The translations under genes were made by a program, and so were the position numbers. A stretch of 31,769 nucleotides of DNA from Brachionus rotundiformis. Taxonomy: Eukaryota > Rotifera > Eurotatoria > Ploima > Brachionidae. Numbering within the stretch: position 1 is the first letter of the stretch; each line of letters starts with the position of its first letter. The notes beneath the pieces are model-generated. The model had not been told where the DNA came from. It was given only the letters and a program-made list of their open reading frames with translations, and did no database searches. Of the stretch, positions 1 through 9,700 are shown in pieces. The stretch covers positions 166,661-198,429 of the forward strand of contig JAESIW010000194.1 in the NCBI GenBank assembly GCA_016802295.1, written 5' to 3'.

Positions 1-185
1 AATAATTTTTCAAACAATCTTGAAATAGTAGAAAGAACTGTAACAGCCTTTTAATTGCTATAGTCTGATTTATTACCTTTGCTTTTAAATAAAGGATTAA
101 CAATAGAAAGCTTCCAGTCATCTGGAATAGATTTTAATCCCAAGCATTCATTAAAAATAAAATGAAGTATTGGAACAAAATTGTT
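1..185 (-). pseudogene. LINE reverse-transcriptase relic (N-terminal RT motifs), cut by window edge
   Basis: Read on the minus strand, this stretch translates with one stop into a segment typical of the start of a non-LTR retrotransposon RT domain: a hydrophobic helix, then IPDDWKLSIVNPLFKSKGN, a degraded NYRPI-like site (DYSN, stop, KAVTVLS), and ISRLFEKLL. The family pattern is P-x-x-WK-x-(A/S)-x-(V/I)-x-P-(L/I)-(F/H)-K. The remainder of the domain would lie left of the window. The stop codon marks it as decayed. It lies 3' of the bHLH-PAS gene and is probably unrelated to it. The clade cannot be named from this fragment. Confidence 0.7.
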
Positions 186-1003
186 AAATCATTACTTTAA
201 AAAAATTGACTCAAATTTCAAAATGATTTTTATTTTAAATACTTTTTTATCAGACTGTTTTGAATAAAATAAATCAAGATGCTAAAACATAATAAAAAAT
301 GTATCCTTTTTAAATTATAAATAAACATATTTTAAAAAATTATTCTTTGAAAAAATATTCAGTATTTAAAAAAAAAGTCAGAAAAATTGATTGTCCAGAA
401 CCCTATGAATTCTTCGGCAAATAATTTCTAAATGGTATTCGGATTTGGAACATTAATCACTTTTTTACTTTAATAAATAAAATCATCAAAATGTTTACCT
501 TACACTTCTAAAAATTATTAGTTATTAATTTTAAAAATAAATGAGTTCATTATGAAATGAAAAATTATATGAAAATTTTGAAAATTCTTAATTAAATCAA
601 AAAATAAAATTACGTATTTAAATTAAAACTAAAACCTGAAAAAGGCTTTTTTTTAATTAAATTTTTTGCACAATTATTTTCACCATGATAGTTTGGTATC
701 ACTATAAAAATCTCAAACATTTCCAAATTAATTTTATTCTTTTAGAAAAAAGAGTTATTAGTTTCGTTTAAAAAGAAGTTCAACAAAAGCCTTCCTACTA
801 AGTTAAAACTTATTTATTTAAACTATGAAAAAAATCCAAATGGTCTTTATTAAGTATTAAAACGCGACAGATAAAATCAGATCAAAAAATTAATTATTAT
901 TAAAATTTTATTATATAAACGGAAAAAAATTATTTAATATCATTATTTTTTACTTAATTCACAGCCAGCATGAACTAAATAAAAAACTCGAGTCTAAAAT
1001 ATT
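186..1003. other. AT-rich intergenic stretch; probable poly(A) signal of the bHLH-PAS gene
   Basis: No coding signal seen. On the minus strand, TTTATT at 907-912 gives an AATAAA hexamer about 92 nt beyond the stop codon of the bHLH-PAS gene, a plausible polyadenylation signal. The 200-500 part may be further decayed LINE sequence upstream of the relic at the left edge, but it has too many stops to call. Confidence 0.45.
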
Positions 1004-2882
1004 TTAAAAAATTTGTCTATCATAAAAAGTATTGAAAAAAATATTATTATTATTATTATTATTAATAATGTTATTATAGTAATTATCAGCTAAATATTGA
1101 TTATTAATGCATAATTTTTCATTTGAATCAGTCAAGCTATTTGTGGATATGTCATATAGCTGCTGAAAGTGCTGCAAATCACAGTCTTGTAAAAATTGGT
1201 CCTCAAAATCAAATGTGTTCAAATCTGTCTCATTCTGAGTCTCATTTCTGCAATTATCTTCACCATTGGCACTTTGGCCAGCAAGGTAAAAATTAGAAAA
1301 TAGAGCAGACTCTTGGAACCCAGACGAGTATATCTCTCTCTTTAATGCTTCTTCAATATTGTAAATGTCCAATGCTTCACTTGTCTCCAAATCATGCTTA
1401 GCTCTTTTGGTCATGTTCTCCTCTTCGTCCCTAATTTCTTCATATTTGTGCTTAATGGTCGGTGGACTTGAATTTGAAGAATCGCTCTCATACAGGATTT
1501 CGACCTTTTTTGCCACTGTTTGACCATCACTTTGGCTCAATTCTTCTCCAGTCTCAGCATCATATTCCACGTTTTTAGCACAATTAAACAAACTCATGTA
1601 GTCAATGTACTTTTCAATATCTTCATTACTTTAGTAAAAAATTTAGAGCTAATAGCATATGACAAAATTAATTTAGTTATCAATTTAATAGTCAACTTTT
1701 TGAAAAAAATAATAATATTTTTTGATAGTTAAAGACTAAAAAGTAACAAATTTGAACTAAATTTATATATATATATATATTTAAAAAAGATAATTAATAG
1801 TTAGCTTAATGTTTGTCAATTACTTGAATATTTGGTAGACACAGACAATGAAACCTTTGGGATCGTAGTACATGTTCAATAGACAGTCGGTGTATCCGCC
1901 ATTTCTGTGTATAAGCTTGATCCTGTCCGTGTAGCCACGAGTATTCTTGACAAGCAAAACTAAAATTTAAAATAGATAAGATCAATTGTAATTTCGCAAT
2001 TAGAGAGTAATACGATCTTTGTGTCGTTTGATTACAGTTTCCAAAGAATCTGGACTGATCAGTCGGTACAGGTTGAACACTTCTTGAAAGTCAGTGCTAT
2101 TGTAGCCAAGGAATTCGTAGAAAGCTGAAGTGTAGTCCAACATCTGCAAGTTTAGTTTGTGTGTAGTCCTAAAGCATTCAGCATTGGTAATTGTGAGCAC
2201 GTCTCTGTTGCTGTTGGACAAGACAGGCTGGCACGAGAACACAAACAGTTCAGTCTTGGTATCATAGTGACCACTCATTTTAAATTGCTTTTAAAATTTA
2301 AATTATTATTTTTTTTTTTTCAATTATCAAATTTCTACTTTATATTCATTCAAGTAGATAGTTCTTTTTTGGATACGCGACACGAACCAACTTGAATAAA
2401 AGCTTATTTTTTCTTGTCCAGCGTAATTTCGGTAGTTACGCAGTAATTCAGAAAAAACTGCTGTGTCATGTTTGCATGGTATTTCCAAAATGTTGTCATA
2501 AGCAAACAGAACATCCAGCTAGATAAATTTTTATTAAAAGAAAAAAAAATATTTTTTTAAATACAGCATTGATTCCAAAGTAGTCACTTATGTTCTCAGA
2601 AATGTATACCAAGTCGCCATTTTTGGTGAAACAAGTCAAAAAGCCTGGGCTTATCTGATCGCTGTTGAGCTCTGTATTAGGAAAAAAGTGGTCATGGTCA
2701 GAACTCATCTGGTTTATGCGGCTGAAGTGCTTGCTTTTTTTGATATAGGTGCACAAGGCTTTCAAAATTCTCAGCTGTGAGTTTTTCTCAAATTTGAATG
2801 GCAAATTTTTGCCAAGCTCATCGATTTCTCTCTTGAGCTGTTCTCGTCGTTCTTTTGAGTTTCCGGTTTGGTTAATGTCCAT
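1004..2882 (-). CDS. NPAS4/dysfusion-like bHLH-PAS transcription factor, five exons, 510 aa
   Basis: Exons: 2565-2882, 2339-2518, 2014-2287, 1824-1959, 1004-1628. All junctions are GT-AG and keep frame. The basic-HLH region is at about residues 8-57; the basic part SKERREQLKREI resembles the unusual SKARRDQINAEI of NPAS4 and Drosophila dysfusion, without the usual HERRR signature. PAS-A starts near residue 74 (GFLTCFTKNGDLVYISENIS). PAS-B starts near 203 (FRTTHKLNLQMLDYTSAFY, then FLGY), followed by the PAC region (RIKLIHRNGGYTDCL, then IVCVYQIF). The C-terminal 200 residues are low-complexity and acidic, with a KRAK basic patch and DLNTFDFEDQFLQDCDLQHF, a possible activation domain, ending in an Asn-rich run. 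Such proteins act in the nucleus as heterodimers with ARNT/tango; NPAS4 is activity-induced in neurons and dysfusion acts in tracheal fusion. Start: the first ATG, ahead of the basic region. Family call is fairly strong; the NPAS4 subtype is an inference. Confidence 0.85.
1040..1075 (-). repeat. ATT/AAT trinucleotide run encoding poly-Asn
   Basis: Seven or so ATT units in a row on the plus strand (AAT on minus), interrupted and resumed, encode the Asn run just before the C-terminus of the bHLH-PAS protein. Triplet runs of this kind are usually length-polymorphic, and this one stays in frame. Confidence 0.85.
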
Positions 2883-3507
2883 TGTTGATTGGTTTGGGTT
2901 AATAAGACTACCAGAGTCGTTTTAGTCTCCGCAACAGCGGGTTTAGAAATTTCTATAAATTTTTTTTGTTAAAGTTTGCTTTAAAAAAAGCTTTTAAAAT
3001 TAAAATAGAAAAAAAGAATTCTTTTAAAGCTTTTCTTAATGTAGCTAGGCTCATTTTAATTGCGTTGATAGAATTTTTTTATATTTTCTCATAGGTGAAT
3101 GTGATTCATAATCATTTAAAATATTTTATCTACCTGTAAAGACTGTTTGAAGCGTTTCGACAGTGAAAAACAAATTTCGAAATCACCTAGCGATAGAATT
3201 TTTTTTCTTAATTTTAAATAGCTTTGATTAGAATTTTTTATCAAGATTTTGTTTATAAAAAAAAAAAAGGAAAGTTAATTAATTGCCAATTTGGAATAAA
3301 TGAACTTCCATCTTATGGAAATAAAAATCCAGGCAATTAAAAAATAAAAAATGTATACAATTATATATAAAGCCAGGTATATAATTAAATTTTTTAATTA
3401 TGACTAGTTTTTTTTTTTAATTTAAAAGTATTGAATAAAAGATAATAACCAAAATTTTTATTTGTTTGTTAAAAGAATAAAATAAAATTTAAAAAATTCA
3501 TTGTTTT
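2883..3507. other. Intergenic: bHLH-PAS promoter side and 3' end of the neighbouring gene
   Basis: No ORF of note. This 625-bp gap must contain the promoter of the bHLH-PAS gene (reading left) and the 3' UTR of the upstream gene. TTTATT at 3457-3462 is an AATAAA on the minus strand about 46 nt past the stop codon of the 3508-4658 gene, a good poly(A) signal candidate. I see no exact CArG box or cAMP-response element, which would be the expected inputs if regulation followed vertebrate NPAS4. Confidence 0.45.
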
Positions 3508-4658
3508 CTAATTAATTGATTTGAAAATAAAATGAGATAAATTTTTAGTATGAAAATAGAGTGGATAATGGATGGGCGTTGATTGATTTAATTTGTTTGG
3601 TGAGTTGGATTTTTCCAACTCTTGGCTTAGAGTACTTGACAAGCTAGAGTTAGCACTGTGCCAAAATTTTATGCCCAGCATACAAATAATGTCTCCATTG
3701 TGGTCAATTAGAGGCACTTGCTTAAATGCATCTTGGCCAATGCTGGCAATGTCTATTATTGGAGTGATTTTTGCCAATGGGATTTTGCTCACCACTTTCC
3801 TGCTATTTGACACAAACGACTTGGTCATCAAATCATAGCTGGCATTGGACAAGTAAATGTTCTCAACGATCAAAGACTGCTCGTCATTTTGGTCACTACC
3901 ATCTTCGATCACTTCTAGATAAAAAATATTCTCGGCGGAAATTTGCCGACTCTCCGAGTCGGTAATTATCGGCAGTGATTTTTTATTCTCTTTTAACGCT
4001 TGGTTATACTTGTCTATTGCCAAACGTTGGATTGTCACACATGGATCTATTAGCATGTCCAGGTCTATATGTGTCAAGCTGCAATCGTTGTTTGTGCAAA
4101 GATTTAAATAAAGTCTGGACAAGAGTAGTGAATTTTGAGCTAAAGTTTCCATAGCTTGGAAAAAATCAATATTTTCAGATTGATTAAAATTTTTTATCAT
4201 TGTATAAAATTTTGTTATATTCTTGTCAATATGCTCAACTCCTTTTATACAATTTAAAATAGATCTAAATCCAAAGTTTATTTTTTCCAAAGTTGTTTTG
4301 TATTTGATCAAGTCATCTTTGAGAATTATTGAATTAAAATTGGTGCAAATTTCACCACATTCTGTCATAGTTTCGCATATCTGGTCAAGACACGAGCCAA
4401 TTAATTCCAATAGCTTGCTACATTTGGGTCCAAAGTCTTCTTCAAATTGCCAAATGACTCCCTGGTCAGTTTCGTGACCACGCACATCTGTCACATACTC
4501 GGTTATCTTTTCATCAAATGTAATAATTCTTAAAATTTTGCTCAAGTCTTTAGTTATTTGTCTAAATTTGTTAAAAAATAATTTCTATTTTCAATTATTA
4601 TAATAAAAATACCTTGATAGATGGCATTTTGTTGCATTTGAATAAAATTTGTCACCAT
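3508..4658 (-). CDS. Unknown two-exon protein, 361 aa; possible GAF-like C-terminal segment
   Basis: Exon 1 is 4613-4658 (start MVTNFIQMQQNAIYQ), exon 2 is 3508-4547. The GT-AG intron of 65 nt joins them in phase 1, creating an Asp codon. An in-frame TAG lies two codons before the ATG, so this start is reasonable, although that TAG could also be a splice acceptor and hide earlier exons. Residues 1 to about 190 look all-helical, with regular leucine/isoleucine spacing and no obvious signal peptide or membrane span. Residues about 215-310 look alpha/beta; the pattern VPLIDHNGDIICMLGIKFW resembles the end of a GAF domain, but the match is weak. I do not recognise the family. It sits head-to-tail between the bHLH-PAS gene and the dynein, all on the minus strand; function unknown. 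Confidence 0.7.
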
Positions 4659-5574
4659 TTTCTAAAAGTTGTGAAGTTTCATATTTCTTAAAAAATAATT
4701 TTCAATTTATGGTATTTTAAGGTGTTTGGCAAAAAACATAGATATCATTAAATAAAAAAATTTCATTATTTTATTATCTTAAATGATAAAAAAATTGAAA
4801 ATTTTTTTTAGACTTCAGTTTGTCAAAATTAAATAAAAAATTCTAAATTATTATATCATGATTCTTCTAATCTAATGTATTTTTTATATTTATTTTTTAT
4901 ATGATAAAAAAAATTGAATTTAATAACTTATATTTTACTTGTCTTTTTATTTATTTAAATTAAACTCGAGTTAAAGATTTCTTGTATGAAATATTGCTAA
5001 GAGACCTGCTAAAAAGGTAAATAAAAATTGAACAGTCACACTTTGGTCACGTTTTTAAGCAAAAATTTTCCATTTTTTCATTTTCTTCCAAAAATAAATA
5101 AGTTTTCACCTTTTAAAAATAATAATAAGAAATAAATTTCGTATAAAAAACTAAGGTTGAAAAAAGTGTAATAAACCCTTTTGAAGAGTAATTGAGTATT
5201 TTTAAATACTGATTAATCTTAATAAAGAAAATAATGTTTAATTGACACTAAAGATAAATATCAAAAAATGTTAAACAGACATTAGAACTCAGTTTTTAAT
5301 TCATTAACTACTTTTTTAATAATTTAAAATAAAACAGTAGGAAATATTTATGAATGCATGATCTCAGTCTTAAACAGATAATCTAATGAAATAAATTTTG
5401 TGTATTAAAAATTGATCCATTTCTATAAAAATCCTAAATTACTTATACTTTGAAGTTACAACTTTGGCTGGTCAATATTGAAAAATAAATTTTAAATTTT
5501 ACCAAAAGTGTCAAAAATAAATTCAACTTAACAATTGTAATAATGTAATCATGTCATTATATGGTGAATTTAAA
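4659..5574. other. AT-rich intergenic stretch, nothing identified
   Basis: No coding exon, repeat pair or RNA gene recognised. It must hold the 3' UTR of the dynein gene and the promoter of the 3508-4658 gene. I could not pick a convincing canonical poly(A) hexamer close to the dynein stop. Confidence 0.4.
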
Positions 5575-6736
5575 TTAAATAGCTGGTTTTATTAGAGATT
5601 TTAAATATTTTTTGAATAAATACTGTATTAAACTAACATGGTATTTGCTTAAAATATGATCTAATTTTTGCCAAGCTTTTTTCATATCTAAAAATAAATA
5701 ACTAATTACTTTGTCTAAAATAATTTGCTTGATTATTTTCTTGGTAAAAAGAATGTCGACAGGATCCTTTAATTGTACAGTATAGATCAAGTCATTTAGA
5801 ATGTTGAATTGAATGCTCTCCAAATCGCAGTCCGCGTCTTGGACCAATTCATCCAAATCTTTAAGAGACTTGAGATAGTTATAAAAATCCTGATAATGCC
5901 ATTCATTCGGTTTTCTAAACTCGTTGTAACAAATTAAACTATGCAACGCTGAAGCCTCTTCAATCCAGTTCTTGTCCATTGTCTATATAAAAATTAAATA
6001 AAATCAATTTTAATTAATAGCAATTTTACTGTTCTTGTCTCTGTATTTTTCATACAGCTCATGTAGATTTGTTCCATGTCGTTCTTCTGAGATACTAATT
6101 TTACTGAGTCATATATTAATGAATCTAAGTAGAAAATAATTAACATTTGATAATTATAAATTAAATAAAAAAATAATAAAATGAAATGGTCATAAGATAA
6201 AACGGAAAATTGGTTCTGGCAAAGAATTTACCAATGAGGATACAATTCAATTTGATATGTAACAGTGACCTAAATTCAAATTTGTTTACCTGGTATTTTG
6301 TACAAATTTTCCAAATCAGCAAGCAACCAAAGCCGAAAATTTTCGTGTATACCAATTCGCCTGTTTCGGTTCTTATCAGTTTTGGTTTCTGGTATATTCA
6401 GGCTATAGTCGTTCCACAATTCAATTTCTTCTTTTGAACGACTTGAGTCTTTAATATCCTAGTAAAAAAATTATAAAATAATTAAAATATTGGTAAAAAG
6501 ATATTTTTTTCTCATTACATATAAAAGTTTTAAAACATCTTTGGACCATTGGTTTAAAAGATGCACATTTTCCACAATAACCCAAGAGCCATTTCGAATA
6601 GATTCCTTAATCGCATATCCCAAACGCTTTATCTTACTCTCTTCATCATCCAAAGATAAAATGACTACGCGAATATCTTCGTGTATCTCTTTGGCTAATT
6701 TGCCAATTTCGATTGTAACACTAAAGTATCCATGTT
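5575..6736 (-). CDS. Dynein segment: end of AAA6 and truncated C-terminus (exons 43-46)
   Basis: Exons 6519-6736, 6290-6458, 6030-6124 and 5575-5982. The first contains SWVIVENVHLLNQW, matching the WVxLQNCHLAxxW motif of AAA6, preceded by an altered SLGQGQ region. The second carries IGIHENFRLWLLADLENL, matching the H-x-x-FRLWLTS motif. The third continues with IPDSLIYDSVKLV, equivalent to FPxxILQxSxKxT. The fourth has LHSLICYNEFRKPNEWHY, equivalent to FHAxxxERxxFGxxGWNxxY. The protein stops about 110 residues later, where standard axonemal chains continue for roughly 300 more into the C-terminal beta domain. The last exon has no donor near its stop, so I accept this as the true end. Confidence 0.85.
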
Positions 6737-9700
6737 CTATAAAAAATTAATAAATTTAAATTCTAATTAATTAAACATTTTATTCAAATTTAGGGTATTT
6801 ATGAATCACAAAAAGTTCTATGAGATATATATGTTAACATTTAGATTAATCAAAATTACGAATTGATAGTAAAATTATTAAAAGTAACAGGTATGTTCTA
6901 GTTTTTTCCTCAAAGTAATTTATTTACTTTATATTTAATAAGAATAAAAAAAATTTTGATTGGTATTTTTTTTATATGAATAACAGATATACCAACACAT
7001 ATTTATTCAATTTTATTTTTTAGATAATTTGAGGAAATGCCTCAGACAACTTAGGATGGATAAAAAATTGAATTGACTGGTTTTTTAAAAGCTTATCTTT
7101 GTCTTTATTTTATTTTTTTGTTAAAAAAGTAAGAAGTTATATGTTTTTATCTATTATTTTTATCAGAAAAAACTGTCCATAATGATATTAGTCAAAATAA
7201 GTGTCAAATTATAGTCAATAATCAATTCTTAATTCTTAGGAGTACTATTTTAAGAAAAACATTACCAGTTTAGAGCCAAGAATTGGCTCTGTATTATTTT
7301 AGCAGACTAAAAAATAGCAATATCATTTTAGCACGGTTAATTTAACAAGATTATAAAATTAGCAAAAAAAAATAGCAAACACATTCACTTAAACTTAACA
7401 AGTTCATTTTAGCAAATATTTTCTACGGCTGAAAATAATAATTTAAATAATCTAATTGATCAATTTAATGATTTACAAGTTCAAGTTGGACTTGTAACAT
7501 CATCACAGAGAGGTCAACCGCAGTTATCTTTTGATGGATTTTTTTGTCGGATTTATCATTAATTTTTGATTATTGATAGTTATTTTTTCACTTAAATTTT
7601 CAAGGTAAAAAATATGCTAAATTATTTGATTTTATTTTTATTTATTGCTGATTTTAATAAATAGTATTGCTAATTATAATTTGCTAAATTGAAACAATAT
7701 TTTTCTTACCTTTGCTAATTTAATTATGCTAAAATGATACGTTCTAAAATGAATCGTTCCCCCAAGAATTATATGACATCAGAATTGTCGTAATTAACAA
7801 AGATAATTGAAAACTAAGCTAATGTGCGTGTTCATTTTGGTGAATTAAGCTCATGGCATTCAGTATTATTGATATGAACGTCCTTTTTGTAATTAAAGAA
7901 AAAATAGGTGGACAAATATAAACACTTGAAAACAGCCATCAGGTGTTTGGCAAAACTTTCCAATTGCTATTGAATCAGAAGATGTTTTTTCTTGTCCTTA
8001 TAAATGAATGGATGTCCCTAATTACCACACACTCAAGTATGACCAGCACACATTCAATTACTGATGAGCACACAATTAGAACACACACTAGATGTGTTTT
8101 TTTCTAATTGCGTGCTCATCAGGAATTGAATGTGTGTTGGTAATGCTTCAGTGTGGGGTGATACAATATTCTCATTCTATTAATCATGTTTTTTTTTTGA
8201 CTAAATTAGAATGACTTATATTTTCTATAGAAGCAAATTTATCATTTTATATCAAATTTATTTTTTCGTTTATCAAATCAGAAATTATCTAATTTATTTA
8301 TCTAGTTCTCAAATTAATTAATCTTTAACATCAGCTTTTAACATTTAATTAGCATGCTATCATTGTATAAATTCTGAATTCGGAGTTACCCAAATATTTG
8401 CTTGTCCAGAAACAAAATTGCTTTTTGAAAAGAAATTTCTCAAATAATTGAATTGGGTGAATGCTTCAAGAGGTCGTCGTAAAAAAGCCTTACCAGCTTT
8501 TGAAAGGTTTTGATAGAAATTCAATTGGACCTTTAAATCAGAAAATTTTCCCATGCAAACAACGCCACGATTTTAGTTACACAGTCGACTACTGACACTA
8601 ATTTATCTCAAAAAAGAAGCCAGGGTCGTCCAAGAAAAACATGAAAATTTTAGCAAAGTAAAATTTTTGATCAAATTTCAGGCGCTCAATCTTGCTCAAA
8701 CATTTTTAGATGCGCAATTAAATTTCATTGCATTTTTAGAAATTACAATCCTTTTTTTTCAAAAGTTTGAAAATAAAGCTCTGAAATGTTAAAAGAATAA
8801 AAAATCAGCGATGAAATTTAATTGCGCATCTAAAAATGTTTGAGCAAGATTGAGCGCCTGAAATTTGATCAAAAATTTTACTTTGCTAAAATTTTATATA
8901 TATATGGCAAAATGTTATTTTTTGTACATTTTTATATTTTTACATTTTTACATTTTTGAGAGATGAAAAAAAAATCTCAAAATCAAAAAATCTAAAAAAA
9001 ATTTCATTCAAGAAAAGTAATAATAAATTCGCAATTACTTTAAAAGGAGTTTTAGAAAAATTTAATTGTAAAAACCAAGGATAGTTTTTTGAAAATCCCT
9101 TTTAATTAATTGCGAATTTATTATTACTTTTCTTGAATGAAAATTTTTTTAGATTTTTTGATTTTGAGATTTTTTTTTCATCTCTCAAAAATGTAAAAAT
9201 GTAAAAATATAAAAATGTACAAAAAATAAGATTTTGCCTATATATATATTTAATCAATATGAAAATTTTATTTTAATTTTGCTTCTACTAAAATATGTTT
9301 CTGCTCCTAATTAACATAGTAAATGCTTCTCAAAAATAATGATTTGCTCCTCAATAATATAAAAATTGCTTCTCCAATAAATGAATTTGTTATTTTTGTA
9401 TTTAATCTGTAATAAATTTTATAAAATTAAAAAATATTTAGAGTCTCATTTTAGGCGTATCATGAACGACTTTTAAAAATAGATATATTCATAATTATGC
9501 TTTTAGAATATCCTTGAAGCGTTTTGCAGATTAAAAAAAATAATAATATTCTGCATTTAGATAATTAACAGATAATTATACATCTTTTTAAATAAAAAAA
9601 TCAAATAAATTCTATTCTTTTTGAGTTTTAATGTTTTATTTAGCTAAGTTGATTGACATACCTTTTGGGGTAGATATTAAAATTGGCACCGATCTGGATG

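Larger units (their letters stand above)
6737..9661. other. 2.9-kb dynein intron filled with mobile-element debris
   Basis: This intron separates two halves of AAA6 (exon 42 ends at 9662, exon 43 starts at 6736). Phase 1 is kept across it. It contains an inverted 13-bp pair with a FLYWCH-like fragment (7321-7739), a 144-bp palindrome (8019-8162), a decayed coding stretch ending in an AT-hook (8430-8643), and two adjacent long hairpin elements (8644-9249). The rest (6737-7320 and 9250-9661) shows nothing recognisable. Confidence 0.75.

Noticed and set aside
3285..3297. CCAATTTGG near the bHLH-PAS promoter as a CArG/SRF site
   Set aside because: It has five A/T bases between CC and GG instead of six, and such words are common in AT-rich DNA.
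6161..6355. Minus-strand open frame with SLLHIKLNCILIG, which at first seemed to continue the dynein after the FRLWL motif
   Set aside because: Joining it would need a 20-nt intron or a frameshift. Splicing from 6290 to 6124 instead keeps frame and gives IPDSLIYDSVKLV, a better match to the family.
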